Of a stretch of 64,000 nt of DNA, positions 35,865 to 46,378 are shown piece by piece (the first letter of the stretch is position 1; every line of letters begins with the position of its first letter). Both the position numbers and the translations under genes were made by a program. A model generated the notes under the pieces. The model did not search any database and had not been told where the DNA came from. It saw only the letters and a program-made list of their open reading frames with translations. This DNA comes from Diaporthe sp. PMI_573 (Eukaryota > Ascomycota > Sordariomycetes > Diaporthales > Diaporthaceae): positions 1,240,001-1,304,000 of the forward strand of contig JAJTUP010000005.1 of NCBI GenBank assembly GCA_021399435.1, read 5' to 3'.

Positions 35865-37913
35865 TTAAATCCCAGAATCATCCTGCCGAACGACCTGATT
35901 GAACGTGCCCCAACCCTGGCACGTGTTCTGCACCGCGGTCTGGTCTACAGTCGGCATGGCTGGGACTATCTCGCCCGCCCTCTCTACAAACTCCAGCGCA
36001 AAGCCCCCGGATGCGTGCCATGCGATATGGCAGTGGGTCAGCCAGGTGCCCGGGTTATCCACCTTGAAGGCTATCGCGAGATACTGTTACAATATTTGTT
36101 AGTTAATGTGCTCGCTGGGTCTGAAAAAGCTCCAAGCTGGCCTATGACAATTTGATGGAACAAAACCCTATGGATTTTGCCCAGGTTCCTAATAATCCAG
36201 GACAGATGAGGATGGTCTAATAGAACATTACTTACCCCATTGCCGGGGAGAGTCGCCACATCGCGGCGAGGTGGGTTTGTGGTGGTCATGTTTGTGGTGG
36301 CTGGGTCGAACGTTCCGACATCCTGGGCGACAACCCAGAAGTCGTGCCCATGCAGATGAATCGGATGGAACAAACCGAAGCCAGTACCATCCTGGATCAC
36401 AACTGGACGTATGTCAGTATTAGCCTGCCGCGGGGCCGAGGTCTTGTGCTGTGGAGGTTTCCAAAACACAATACAAGGGAAGAACTGTTGAGCCTGGAAG
36501 AAAAGACTTCTGCTTACGCATTGCCCAGTCGGATGAAGTGCCGTTGATGGAGACAACATTGTAATCTTTGGGGAAAGTAGTGTTGCCACCGATGACCCGG
36601 TTGAGCGTGGGAGTTGCCCAGTCCAGGAGCAAGCTGGTGTCGTTGAGCGTCCACTTGAAGTAGGTGTCGAACTTGAAGCCCAACTTTTCCGAGGCCGTTT
36701 GAGACACAGTGCCGACGTCCAAGGCTACGTGCGGCACGAGACTTTTGTACGGCTCATCGTTACAGGTTGATGTCGTGGTAACGGTGGAGTTGCTGGTCGG
36801 CGTCGCGGTGCTGCTGTTATCGTACCGCACAATGCCTGTTATACCCTTCGAGTTGCCGTTGGTCATGCACGCGTCGATCCACGCGCCGCGGAGCCAGTAG
36901 TCGCCGGGCGTGGCGTTCGCCTCGACGATGATGTCGTACCGCTGCCCCATGGTCAGCAGCACGGAGTCGGCGGTGTACGGCTTGATGGGCACGAGGTCGT
37001 TGGCTATCACTGTGAGCGAGTGGCCGTCGATGCTGAACTGGAAGTGCCCGTCGGTGGCGACGTTGACGAGCCGGATGCGGTACTTCTTCCCCGCCTGGAA
37101 CACGGTCTCAAACTTCTTTCCGACTATGCCCTTGCAGGTGTCCGTGGAAGTGCAGTTGTAAGTGTTGGTTCCGTTGATGAGACCGTTCTCCATGGTCGGA
37201 GGGGCACCCTGCTTGGCCGTGTCCCAGAGCGCGAATGCGGTCTTGTGGGACCAGTCTTGGAGAAGCAGTGCTCCGAGGTCTTCATCATAGTCTGCTGTTG
37301 CCGGTCCGTTGATGATCATAGGCCCGAGGATGCCCATGCCATACTGCAGACTCAGGTGGCTGTGGTACCAAGTGGTGCCGTACTGTGTTAGGTGGAAGCT
37401 ATATGTGAGCGAAGTCTTCGGAGCAATAGGGCATTGCGTGATCCCGGGGACACCGTCTGAGGCCACAGAGTTGAGCTGACGAATTCCGTGCCAGTGGATG
37501 GCGGTTCCGTTGACCGGCAGATTGTTGGTGACATGTATGTTGAGACGGTCTCCCCAGTCAGCCTACGATGTGGTCAGCGAAGATGCATTCACTGATATTC
37601 TCTAAAGTCTTACCATGATGAGGGGGCCTGGCATTGTTCCGTTAATGGTCTGACAGGTCGTGTTGACTCCATCAGGGGCACAAGGACCCTCTTGGATAGA
37701 CAGCCATATATCACGGGTCACACCCGTATCAGGGAAAACGTCATAGTGGTTCGTATCAATGCTGAAGTTGCCCCAACAGCCGCGTGACGTAGGACCATTT
37801 TGACAAGAGGATTGCCTGGGCATCAGATTGGAGGTTAAGTCATGAAGCGAAGGCAGACTCATGGCCATTGCGCTCGTGGCAACAGCCAGGAGCGAAACGG
37901 ATGACAGCTTCAT
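35865..37913 (-). CDS. Ascomycete laccase (secreted multicopper oxidase)
   Basis: Exons 37913-37614, 37562-36518, 36402-36236 and 36083-35865 give 576 residues, typical for asco-laccases. The introns are 51, 115 and 152 nt. A signal peptide (MKLSSVSLLAVATSAMA) leads. All four copper motifs are present: HWHG (His123, His125), WYHSH (His167, His169), HPIHLHGHDF (461-470) and HCHIAWHASGGF (521-532, with the T1 Cys522). The T1 axial position, ten residues after the Cys, is Phe532, where many ascomycete enzymes have Leu. The protein ends DSGI, the C-terminal plug of asco-laccases. Substrates are phenols, with reduction of O2 to water, outside the cell. Many N-glycosylation sequons occur (for example NGT, NTT, NST). 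The 115-nt intron is supported because splicing restores DWAMLVIQDGTGFG, whereas read-through stops. Confidence 0.93.
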
Positions 37914-38035
37914 GTTGATAAAAGTAAAACGAGAGTTGAAGAATGGAGAGAGAGTGTTGTCTGGGGTTGCCAGGAGAAGTGAAGGAGCGGATGAACATCA
38001 ACATCTGGAACACAAGTCTCGTCGGTGCGAATGTC

Positions 38036-38045
38036 CCCTTTTATA
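38036..38045 (-). promoter_or_regulatory. TATA box of the laccase gene
   Basis: TATAAAAGGG on the minus strand, about 123 bases upstream of the laccase ATG, a normal distance for a TATA-driven fungal gene. Confidence 0.6.
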
Positions 38046-41000
38046 GTATCACACTTGATACTCCTGCACTCGACTTGACTGCCACTATGAAGTTCGTAAG
38101 TGCCGGTACTGGGTACTCTAGGGTTGTGAGTCTAACAACGGAGGAAGCCTACCCACCCTTTCCGTGAGAACGGCGCTCGTGACAACCATGCCATCCTCCT
38201 TTTTTCGGAATAAACCTCACCACGCGCTCACCGACGCCCGATGCCAAGCGCGTGTACACCATCTTCCGCTCTGTCCACTCTAATTCAAGTTTGTCTGGTC
38301 CTCGGAGACGCAAGTGTTCTAAGTCCGGGATGCCAAAGATCAAGGAGGCACATGGCCATGCATGAAGGCCCTGATATCACCCTAGTGTGCTCCATGGTCG
38401 AGTTCAAGAGGTGGTCAAAGTGCCCCTCGTGTCGCCCTTCTGGCCAAGACCGTCTGAGCCAGGAACCCGGATCGGACGGGGGCTGAGGTTGAGAGGAAAA
38501 CGCCCAAAAGGCGGCTATGTGAGGTCTACATTGATGCGGGTGGATCAACCCTGCATATGCGGCTCGCGAACTCACAGCGTCGTTTTGAGCCCTGTCCTGT
38601 GCCCGCCGCGGTCAAGATCCCCTGATTCACGAGTAAGAGCCATACCGTACAATACGACACTGCATGGCCTCGTCCAGATGAACGGACTTTGACATGAGAT
38701 GAATTCCGTGAGCAAACGGGCGGTATAGGACGAGACTTACCTCCGTGCCTGCAATAGACTTTCGATAGTACTACCTTTCGAGGTCACCAGCCATAGGTTG
38801 CGGCTCTGCCCCATGCCCTGTAGGTGACTTTTCGGTCTGGCATACCGACTTTCTTGGAACCTTGACCCGGCATGATCGGCTCCAGGGAAGCTTGGATCTA
38901 TCCGTTTCTATAGTTGCATCAACCTTTCACGCCGGCCTCGCTTGATCGGTCAAAGTCGTCCGACAATTGGCGCGAGAACGGATGCCTGACTTAAGCTCTT
39001 CAGCCTCGAAACGGCGAAACAATGCTGATAGCATAAATCATCAGACCAAAGGGTTCTATTTCTGTTTCTGTCGCCTTGGGTGTGGTGAGTTGGAAAAGAT
39101 GCAGATATCTGGACAATCCAAAGGTGTAATCACATGAAACTGTGACATTTAATGGCCTTCCCATTGTTCCTCTGGACTCTTTGACTCATCACCTGTACCC
39201 TGAAGCCGTACAGGTTCATATCGGCTTCTATCCAAGTTCATACGTCCAGTCAGTGGATACTACCGGCAACGCATACATATCCCAGTTATAATTCCGATGA
39301 TCGATGTCTGCCCGAACTCTCGGACATGGGAGGTACGCCTGCGGTAACAGCTAGATGACCCCCACCCTCAGGTCCATGCATCATCACTACTGTAGACTAC
39401 TAATAATAATACCACTAAGCCTCCTCATGCTCCCAATCCTGGGAATTGTTCTTGGTTTGAGTTACTAGTGCTATCAACGAAGGTTGAGTTTCTGCGGTTA
39501 CTTCCGCACCAGCCAACCACGCCTTTCGGAGACCCGACGGACATTATCGGTGTCGGCATATGACCTGTCGTTATGCACAAGGAACATGGGCCTGGGGGAG
39601 CCATTTCCAGAGCTCAGCCAGCCTCGTATCTGGTATTTTTGAAACACGCGTGTTCTATGACATACGTCTTGACATATCACATAGTCCTTTCTGGCGTCTT
39701 ATAATTGATTGTGGCTGTGCGACCCGTTCCTGTGGCATTGTAGGTGATTGTGACCAGCCAGCAGGATGCCGGCACAGATGGATCGGCCAGTCATGGTTCG
39801 GACCCGAGGAGGAAGACCCGGAAAGCTAAGAAAAGGGGAAGTCTTACGACTGGACCAATTGTAAGGTTTACAACGGGAGTTTCTGGAGCCCCCGCCCCAG
39901 TGCATTGCCAAGCCGCATAGAAGAAACTATGTGCATGCATGTGTTAGGGTTGCATTGACCACATGGTCCCCTTTATTCCCACAACCTCATCGTCGCGGAT
40001 CTGTGAAGTGACCCAACGGTGGCAGGTCACGGGCCAAAATACCGTATGGTCGATCCTCAATCTGCGCGAGCACTTATACTGATCGCTTGTGAGCTTACGC
40101 GTCAATCTGCCCAGACAACACCCACACCATGGCTGTTCATGCCGTGTGATCAGGAATTGGAGTCCTCGGCCGATGAGAAACCTTGAGTGGGATGGAAAAG
40201 CTTGTGCGTTGCATATGCTGGCTTCCGCGGATACCCCTTACTCCACTCCAGGCTTGGGTTTTGACAGCAAACTCAACTCAGGAGTCGACTTGATGCTCAA
40301 CCCCAGGAGACAGGCACAATACAACGGCCAGCTCGGCACATCAGAGTTGCCCGACAGCCCCGAACGCAACCCATTCATAGCCTGTGATACTGTAGTCGGG
40401 GCTCCATCGCGTTGGGGACTGTCGGCGGGCGACGTTACTATAATGAGATGACTGTCTACGTATGCTCGCCTATTTCGTACTGAACGAGATAAGCAGTGGT
40501 CTGAGCACTCATATCGCAAGCAGGCAATCTATAGGAGCCGAGCGAGCTGCAGTGGATCACGCCACGGAACAATGTTGGCAATGGACTCACCCCACTGTAG
40601 GGACTGTGCTCAAGCATTAGTAAATCAGAACGTAGTATGCTTTCAAAACCGCAAATTTGAAAGACCACATGAGCAAAAGATTGCAACCCATCGTGAGGGG
40701 CATCCTTACAGACCCGGCAAAGGAGTGACACATCTTCGAAGGCTTTGTGGGTGTGAGTGATGCCCGATGCCTCCGGACGCCTACCTAAATAGCTATCTCA
40801 GCACTGAGGAGTAGCCACCACTATGCGCTCAACCAGGCTACTTAAAACCTGATTTCATGCCTATGCAGGTGTTGGGCGGCGCCCCGACGGGTGGGAAACG
40901 CGAGGAGTCCAAGTCTGATATTGAGCCGTGAAGGGTTACAATATTGTATTGGGCCCCACCCTCCTCAAGAGATTCCATAAATCCGTGAAACAAGATTTCC

Positions 41001-42798
41001 AGTACATGCCATCCGATGTATTCTGTGTTCATGGTGAGGTTGACTTTGCATGTATCCTCTCGGCGCAAAGACTGAATCGTGTAATAGAGGAGCCAAGCCA
41101 TAGCCTTGATACATGTCTGGGTCAAATACTACAACGACGGAATAGGGGTCATTGACGGTGTTATTCCACGACACTCGGAGGTCGTGACGGAGTCTCGGGG
41201 AGCTGAAGAACACCGTACACATACGCGACTTTGCGGTCGGGCAGATGCGTCATTCCTTGTTGACTTATGACTCGAGACAGTCCATCTGTCCGATCAAAGA
41301 GCACAGATGACTTCACCCTGTCCGCAGAACATCTTCGAGACGAACTCACAGAATGTAGTAAAGAGAAAATAAATATCTCTAACGAGTCTAATCACCAGTA
41401 TGTTCAGACCCTGAGGGACAGAACAATCTCTGATGTTCGATGACAGGGTCATGGGACCTTGCTTAAAAAGATCGCCCGAATTTAGATTTGCGCAAAGTTA
41501 ATGATCTCCTTTCCCAAATTAAGCTTGCTTTGACACATTTCATCGTTGCGGATTCTGGTGATGATCTAGCCATGGATGCAAGAGGCGATGGCAAGAAGAA
41601 CCCGGGACACCTTCAATGCTATTCGAATCTTGTTTTGGTGAAGTGCCAGCAATATATCAATATTTTCAAGTTGATAGCAGTGGGCATGTTTTGAGTATCA
41701 TACGGTAGGAAACTGAGTTCCAAGAGCAAATTCACACACAAAGGTACACTAGAGCAGCTGTTAGAAACCCCAACCACGTTGCTCAATCCCGGGGCAATGG
41801 TCATCATGGTCACGGCCCACATACGCGAATTCTGCTCCGATTGACCGCTCTGTATCGGGAAACTCGTGCAAACTCATACCATTGGCTGGTGGGATCTGCC
41901 ACCAGACCGATCATGAAGGAAGCCCACTGAAACCTCGGTCTGAAATGCGGTCCGTAGTCAACTGGTGGGACAGAGCCAACGGTGACGTTTTATCAGCGGC
42001 GGAAAATTGATCTGGCCAGATGATATATGGACAGTGATCTAACGAACGTCAACAGAACAACATGACTTTTTCTCGAAGAACCGCCACTTCACCTTCGGTC
42101 TCGAAGCAGTACTGCTGATCATCGTTTTCATTCGAGTGACCCGGCCGAGTGAATTGAATACCTCCAAATGTGGCTCGCCCGCTTGAAATTGAAACGCCAC
42201 ACTTGGTGCGAACCGTTTCCTCTGTTTTCCTCCCGCTCGCCAAGGCTGATATGAAGCATCTGATAGCGAGGGAGGTGAAACAGCTTTCTAACATAACATC
42301 CTAACGCAGAGAACAAGCAGTCTTGGAAGAGTCCGGCGCTTTAGCCATCGACTTCCGAGGAATGGTTTCTCGATTCAGGATTGATGGCAATGTTTGTGCA
42401 CTGGTGAAATCCAAGACTTGAACAATTCTTTTGGTGGATCAACCCTTTTAATGCGATTGACTCTATCGTAACTTTGCAGCCAAATTAAGGCGGGTCTAAA
42501 TGACAATAGGGGAATTCCATGTCGCGATTAACAACCAAGCTGCCGCTTATGCTTTACACCACGAAACCCCAACGAGGTTTATATCGTGAAGACCAGTTTC
42601 CAACCTCCACCAACCCCAGCCCGCCGACCCTCCACTCCGCGCATGATTCCCGTCTTGTGTGTATGTCTGAAGAGAAAAAAGCACTCCGCGCGTTGAGATC
42701 CGTGGATCCAACCATCCAATTCCATCGTAGCACGTTGAAAAAGCAAATTAAGGTATCTCGTGAATAAAGGCTCTGTGTGTCATAGCAGACACGCTTGT
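38046..42798. other. 4.75 kb gene-poor region
   Basis: AT-leaning DNA with short overlapping frames. Around 40838-41222 (-) two overlapping frames of 85-95 codons look more coding-like than their surroundings but do not join with splice sites and match nothing I know; they may be a decayed gene. The last part is the 3' flank of the small secreted-protein gene. Confidence 0.45.
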
Positions 42799-43408
42799 TT
42801 ACTCGGCAGGGGTGACTTGTGCGGCGACCTGCTGGTTGTTGTCGACGATGATACCGACGCCGGCCGCGGGGGTACCGAGCTGGATCTTGGGTCCCTTCTG
42901 GAGGGCGGCCTCGGCGTACACCAGGGCGCGGTCGAAGCCGCTCTGGCGCTTCATCAGGCCGCCTTCTTGCCTGGCCTCGATCTCGGCAACCTCCTCCTCG
43001 TCCTCGTCCTCCTCCTGGCGGGGGTCGAGCTCCTTGGTTACGCCTGGAATTGGGAGAGAGGCCTGTTAGTCGGGGAAAACAAAATACAATTAGTAACCAA
43101 CGCTCTTAAGGGGCAGACATACCAAGCGAACGGGACCTTACCGGCTCGTTAATGACCGAGGCCTGCTGGAGACCCTCGCCTGCCGGGGCGGCCGGGGCGA
43201 CGGCCTGGCCCTGGGCAACGGCTCCGTTACTGGCAGCGGCGGCACCCTGGAGGGTGTTGACGAGGCCCTCTGCCCCTGCGACTCCGTTTCCGGCGAAAGA
43301 AATCTCACCATCACCGACCACCAGGGCAGGAGAGTAAGCACCCAGGTTGATGTTAAGCGGGGCCGCGCTGGCCGAGGCGGCGAGGAGGGCGACGAAGCTG
43401 TACTTCAT
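42799..43408 (-). CDS. Small secreted protein of a conserved fungal family, function unknown
   Basis: Exons 43408-43123 and 43043-42799 (79-nt intron: GTATGT donor, GACTAAC branch, TTCCAG acceptor) give 176 residues. A signal peptide (MKYSFVALLAASASAA) precedes APLNINLGAYSPALVVGDGEISF, a segment I have seen conserved in filamentous-fungal secreted proteins. Then come an Ala/Gly/Gln-rich stretch, an acidic run (EEDEDEEEV) and a C-terminal domain ending near GVGIIVDNN. Basic pairs such as MKRQ could be Kex2-type processing sites. Function unknown. A second splice solution (43141-43063) gives a product of equal length; see findings. Confidence 0.78.
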
Positions 43409-46378
43409 TTTGAATTTTTTTGTTTTTTGTTTTGATGGAGCTGGATAGCGGGTATCACGGCGGAGTCTGGCGGACTGGAGAGAGTGTGGATAGACTGGCT
43501 TGAGTGGAACCGGGGAGGATGATGAGCAACCAGGGAGATTGGGTGTGGGGAGATATTAAAAAGAAAGCTTTTGTGGTTTAAGAAAGTAGGGAGATGCCGG
43601 ATCTTTGGTCAAGAAGTGAAAGACTGAATAGTAAGAGCGCTGCTCGTGTGGATGAAAGAGAAGTTCATTCGTGAGAACAAAGTTGGGACGACATAGAGTT
43701 TTATCCTACGAGGACCTAGAGAGGCCTTGACTCGGATCGGTGCTCTCGTCGACGGTCCAAGGGCTCCCAGGCCCCGGGCGAGGGTGTCGAATGGGACCGC
43801 ACGGCTTGGGTGTGCTCCGGCAGCCAAGTAAGCAGCGTGTATGAAGTGGTCTACGCGGTGCGCCCTCAGGACCTATTCTTGATCTCTTGGCGGTGATCGA
43901 CGCTGGCGTAGGGCAAGATGGGATGTGACAGGCCGGTGATGGTAGAACGACAGGTTGAAACGGCTCGAAACGAACCCAAGAGCAGGAGGGCATACCCAGG
44001 CAGCGCGCTCAGTGAGCCAGCAGGCCCAGGACGGGCATGGTGGCAAGAGCACGGGAGCGTGGTTTGGGCCTGTGGTGTTGCATGGCTGGCTCACGACTTG
44101 GCGTCTGGTCTTTGACGGCCAAGTCGCCAAGAAAAGCTTCTGAGACGCGTTGCATGTTTGTACGGACTTGGCTCTCACTGCTATGGGGGTGTTTTTGTGG
44201 GGAGGACTGTCTGGAAGAGTCCAGTGCGCTTCGCCTTCCCGGGACTTGTCTAGCTTAGTATTGGCCGGATCTGCGTGGTGGTCGTCGTGGCTCTCCCCCG
44301 GCTGAGACGCCGCCAAGAGGCTCTGTGCGACTCTTCCTAAACATGCCCACGCTGCACGCTTTTGCATGCCCGCTTGCAATGCTGCTCTGCCGTACCAAGC
44401 CTGCCTCTTGCTGCAGCTCTAGGGTAGCGAGTGCCTGGGCCCATATTTCAAGACTGCCCAAGAGATCTGTCGAAAGGCTTGCGCATCCCGGGGTATTGGC
44501 CTGGTTTGTGGCCGGGTACTGCTTCATCTGTTCCCACGCCGATTCTCACCGTGGCATCGCTCCGCTCCTAGCGTGAACCCCACGCGAGCGAGCTCGTACT
44601 GTGGAAACAGCCGCGGCCAATATTTCAAAGGCCGGCCGGTCCCCCAGTCCTCTTATCAAGGCTAGGGACGTGGCGTTGCGGCTCTTACCGCTGGCCTGAA
44701 TACCGGTATGTGTGTTGATCTCCGGACAGAACGTCTGCTTCGGGCCCCCTGGGCCGAGTCACGCACCCGCAAACCTGAAGCACACAAGCTATCGACGCTT
44801 TTTGCCTCCCGAACCCAAACCTGACTGCATTCCACGTCTAAGCTGGCTCTGATACCGTACGCTTGGTTGGGCTATCTATTTGACTTCCCGCTACGTCCAG
44901 ACCATTGAGTCAAGGGGCTTCAGTAAGGCGCGTGAGAGGTTATTTTCTGATTCGTGCGGGCGCTGTCTTTCAAGTCTGGACTACCCCAGATATTCTACTA
45001 GGCCGCCCAGGTGGTCCAGGTGGTCGAGGCCCATCTCGGGCCATTTCGCCGAGGTCTCTTCCCGAGGCCGCCTAGCCGCGCTTATTACACAGCAAGATTC
45101 CGGGAGATCGGTCGCTAGCCAGAGCCAAGTGAGTCCTTCAGACCCTCAAACAAGCCACAGGCCGAGGCTTGACTTCTTGTTACGCGAAGCTTTTTTCATC
45201 TATTGAGGTCAATCCAGACAGGGCTGGAGCTGCTCGGTGCGTTTCGCCCAGTCACGCTTCAGATGTCTGGCCCGTTCTCGCACTGGCCCGAATCACCACT
45301 AGCCGAGTGACGCTGCAATAATAGATGGAGACCCTAGAGAAGGTGGCTGAAATCTCCTAACCGCCATTGGTGAAGACAAAAGTCCAAGAAGGCTTCTCAC
45401 ATTGCCGATGCGGAATCGACCTTGGCTGGAGAGAAGATCTGTGTCATGGCGACTCAGGCCTGCGTTTCGAGAACCCCAGGAGGGTTATTAGACCCTGGCT
45501 CATAATACCAGACAAAGTCGGTCAATGCGTTGCCAATTTTATTTCCTCACCATCCCGAAGTCGTGGTAGCGCGGCTATTGTGGGATCACAAGGCATACTT
45601 CCAACACCGCTTCCAACACCGCTTCCAACACCGCTTCCTTCTCGCGCGCCGTGGTTTGACGCCTTGTGCAAGGCATCAATTATGCACTCCGTTGTCGTCG
45701 TCGCCGCCGCCGCCGCCGCCGGCTTCAGCGTCTCCAGCAATGGTGCGCACCGGCCGTAAAAATAGGCATCGGTAGCGCCATTCACGGATTCTTCGCTCGA
45801 GTCAATGGCGCTCGGTCCCGAGCAAGATGAGAGTGCTCGGCGTCAAGCTCTCTTCCAAGCGTTCCAGAGCTTGCAAGAACTAAGACAGACTCAAGAGAAC
45901 TCTAGCTGCCCAGGATGGAAGGCCCTTGACAAAAATGCCGCACAATGGCGCGCGTCGACTTGATGAACGAGCGATCTTGGTCTCTTGAAGCGCCAACGCA
46001 GATTGTCGCCTGACAAGGAAGCACACGATGCAAGTATGTCTTGAGACTTTACATATCTGGAATTCCTAAATCTAGACACAACTAATTCCATAGTGTGAGC
46101 TGTAATGAACATGAGCCTCGGACAAGAGCGCGTCAGTGGCAGAGGTATAACTGCATAGAGCCTTGGTGCCATTGTAAGGCTGTACTAAAGGTGAGAACCG
46201 GATGACAATCAGACGAATGTTACCTCCCAAGGTTCGGGAAAGCTTGGTCGTCTGTCCTCAACTTAGAGCACCACCTGCGTGGAGATGCTCGATGATAAGG
46301 ACGATGACAATCGGCCCGACCTACACATGCCCTTCCCTAGTTGAGCACCATAGGACCTCGGCTAATAAACACAACGCA
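43409..46378. other. 3 kb gene-poor region
   Basis: The promoter of the small secreted-protein gene, then DNA without supported frames. It contains a 12-bp tandem repeat (45601-45636) and a GCC trinucleotide run (about 45700-45722). Confidence 0.5.
45601..45636. repeat. 12-bp tandem repeat, three units (CCAACACCGCTT)
   Basis: Three exact consecutive copies, followed 64 bases later by a GCC run. Confidence 0.92.

Noticed and set aside
36403..36517. Reading the second laccase exon through to its stop
   Set aside because: It would lose the second half of the copper ligands; splicing restores the conserved DWAMLVIQDGTGFG junction and phase.
45700..45722. GCC run as part of a coding poly-Ala tract
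   Set aside because: No start, splice or domain context; simple trinucleotide repeat.
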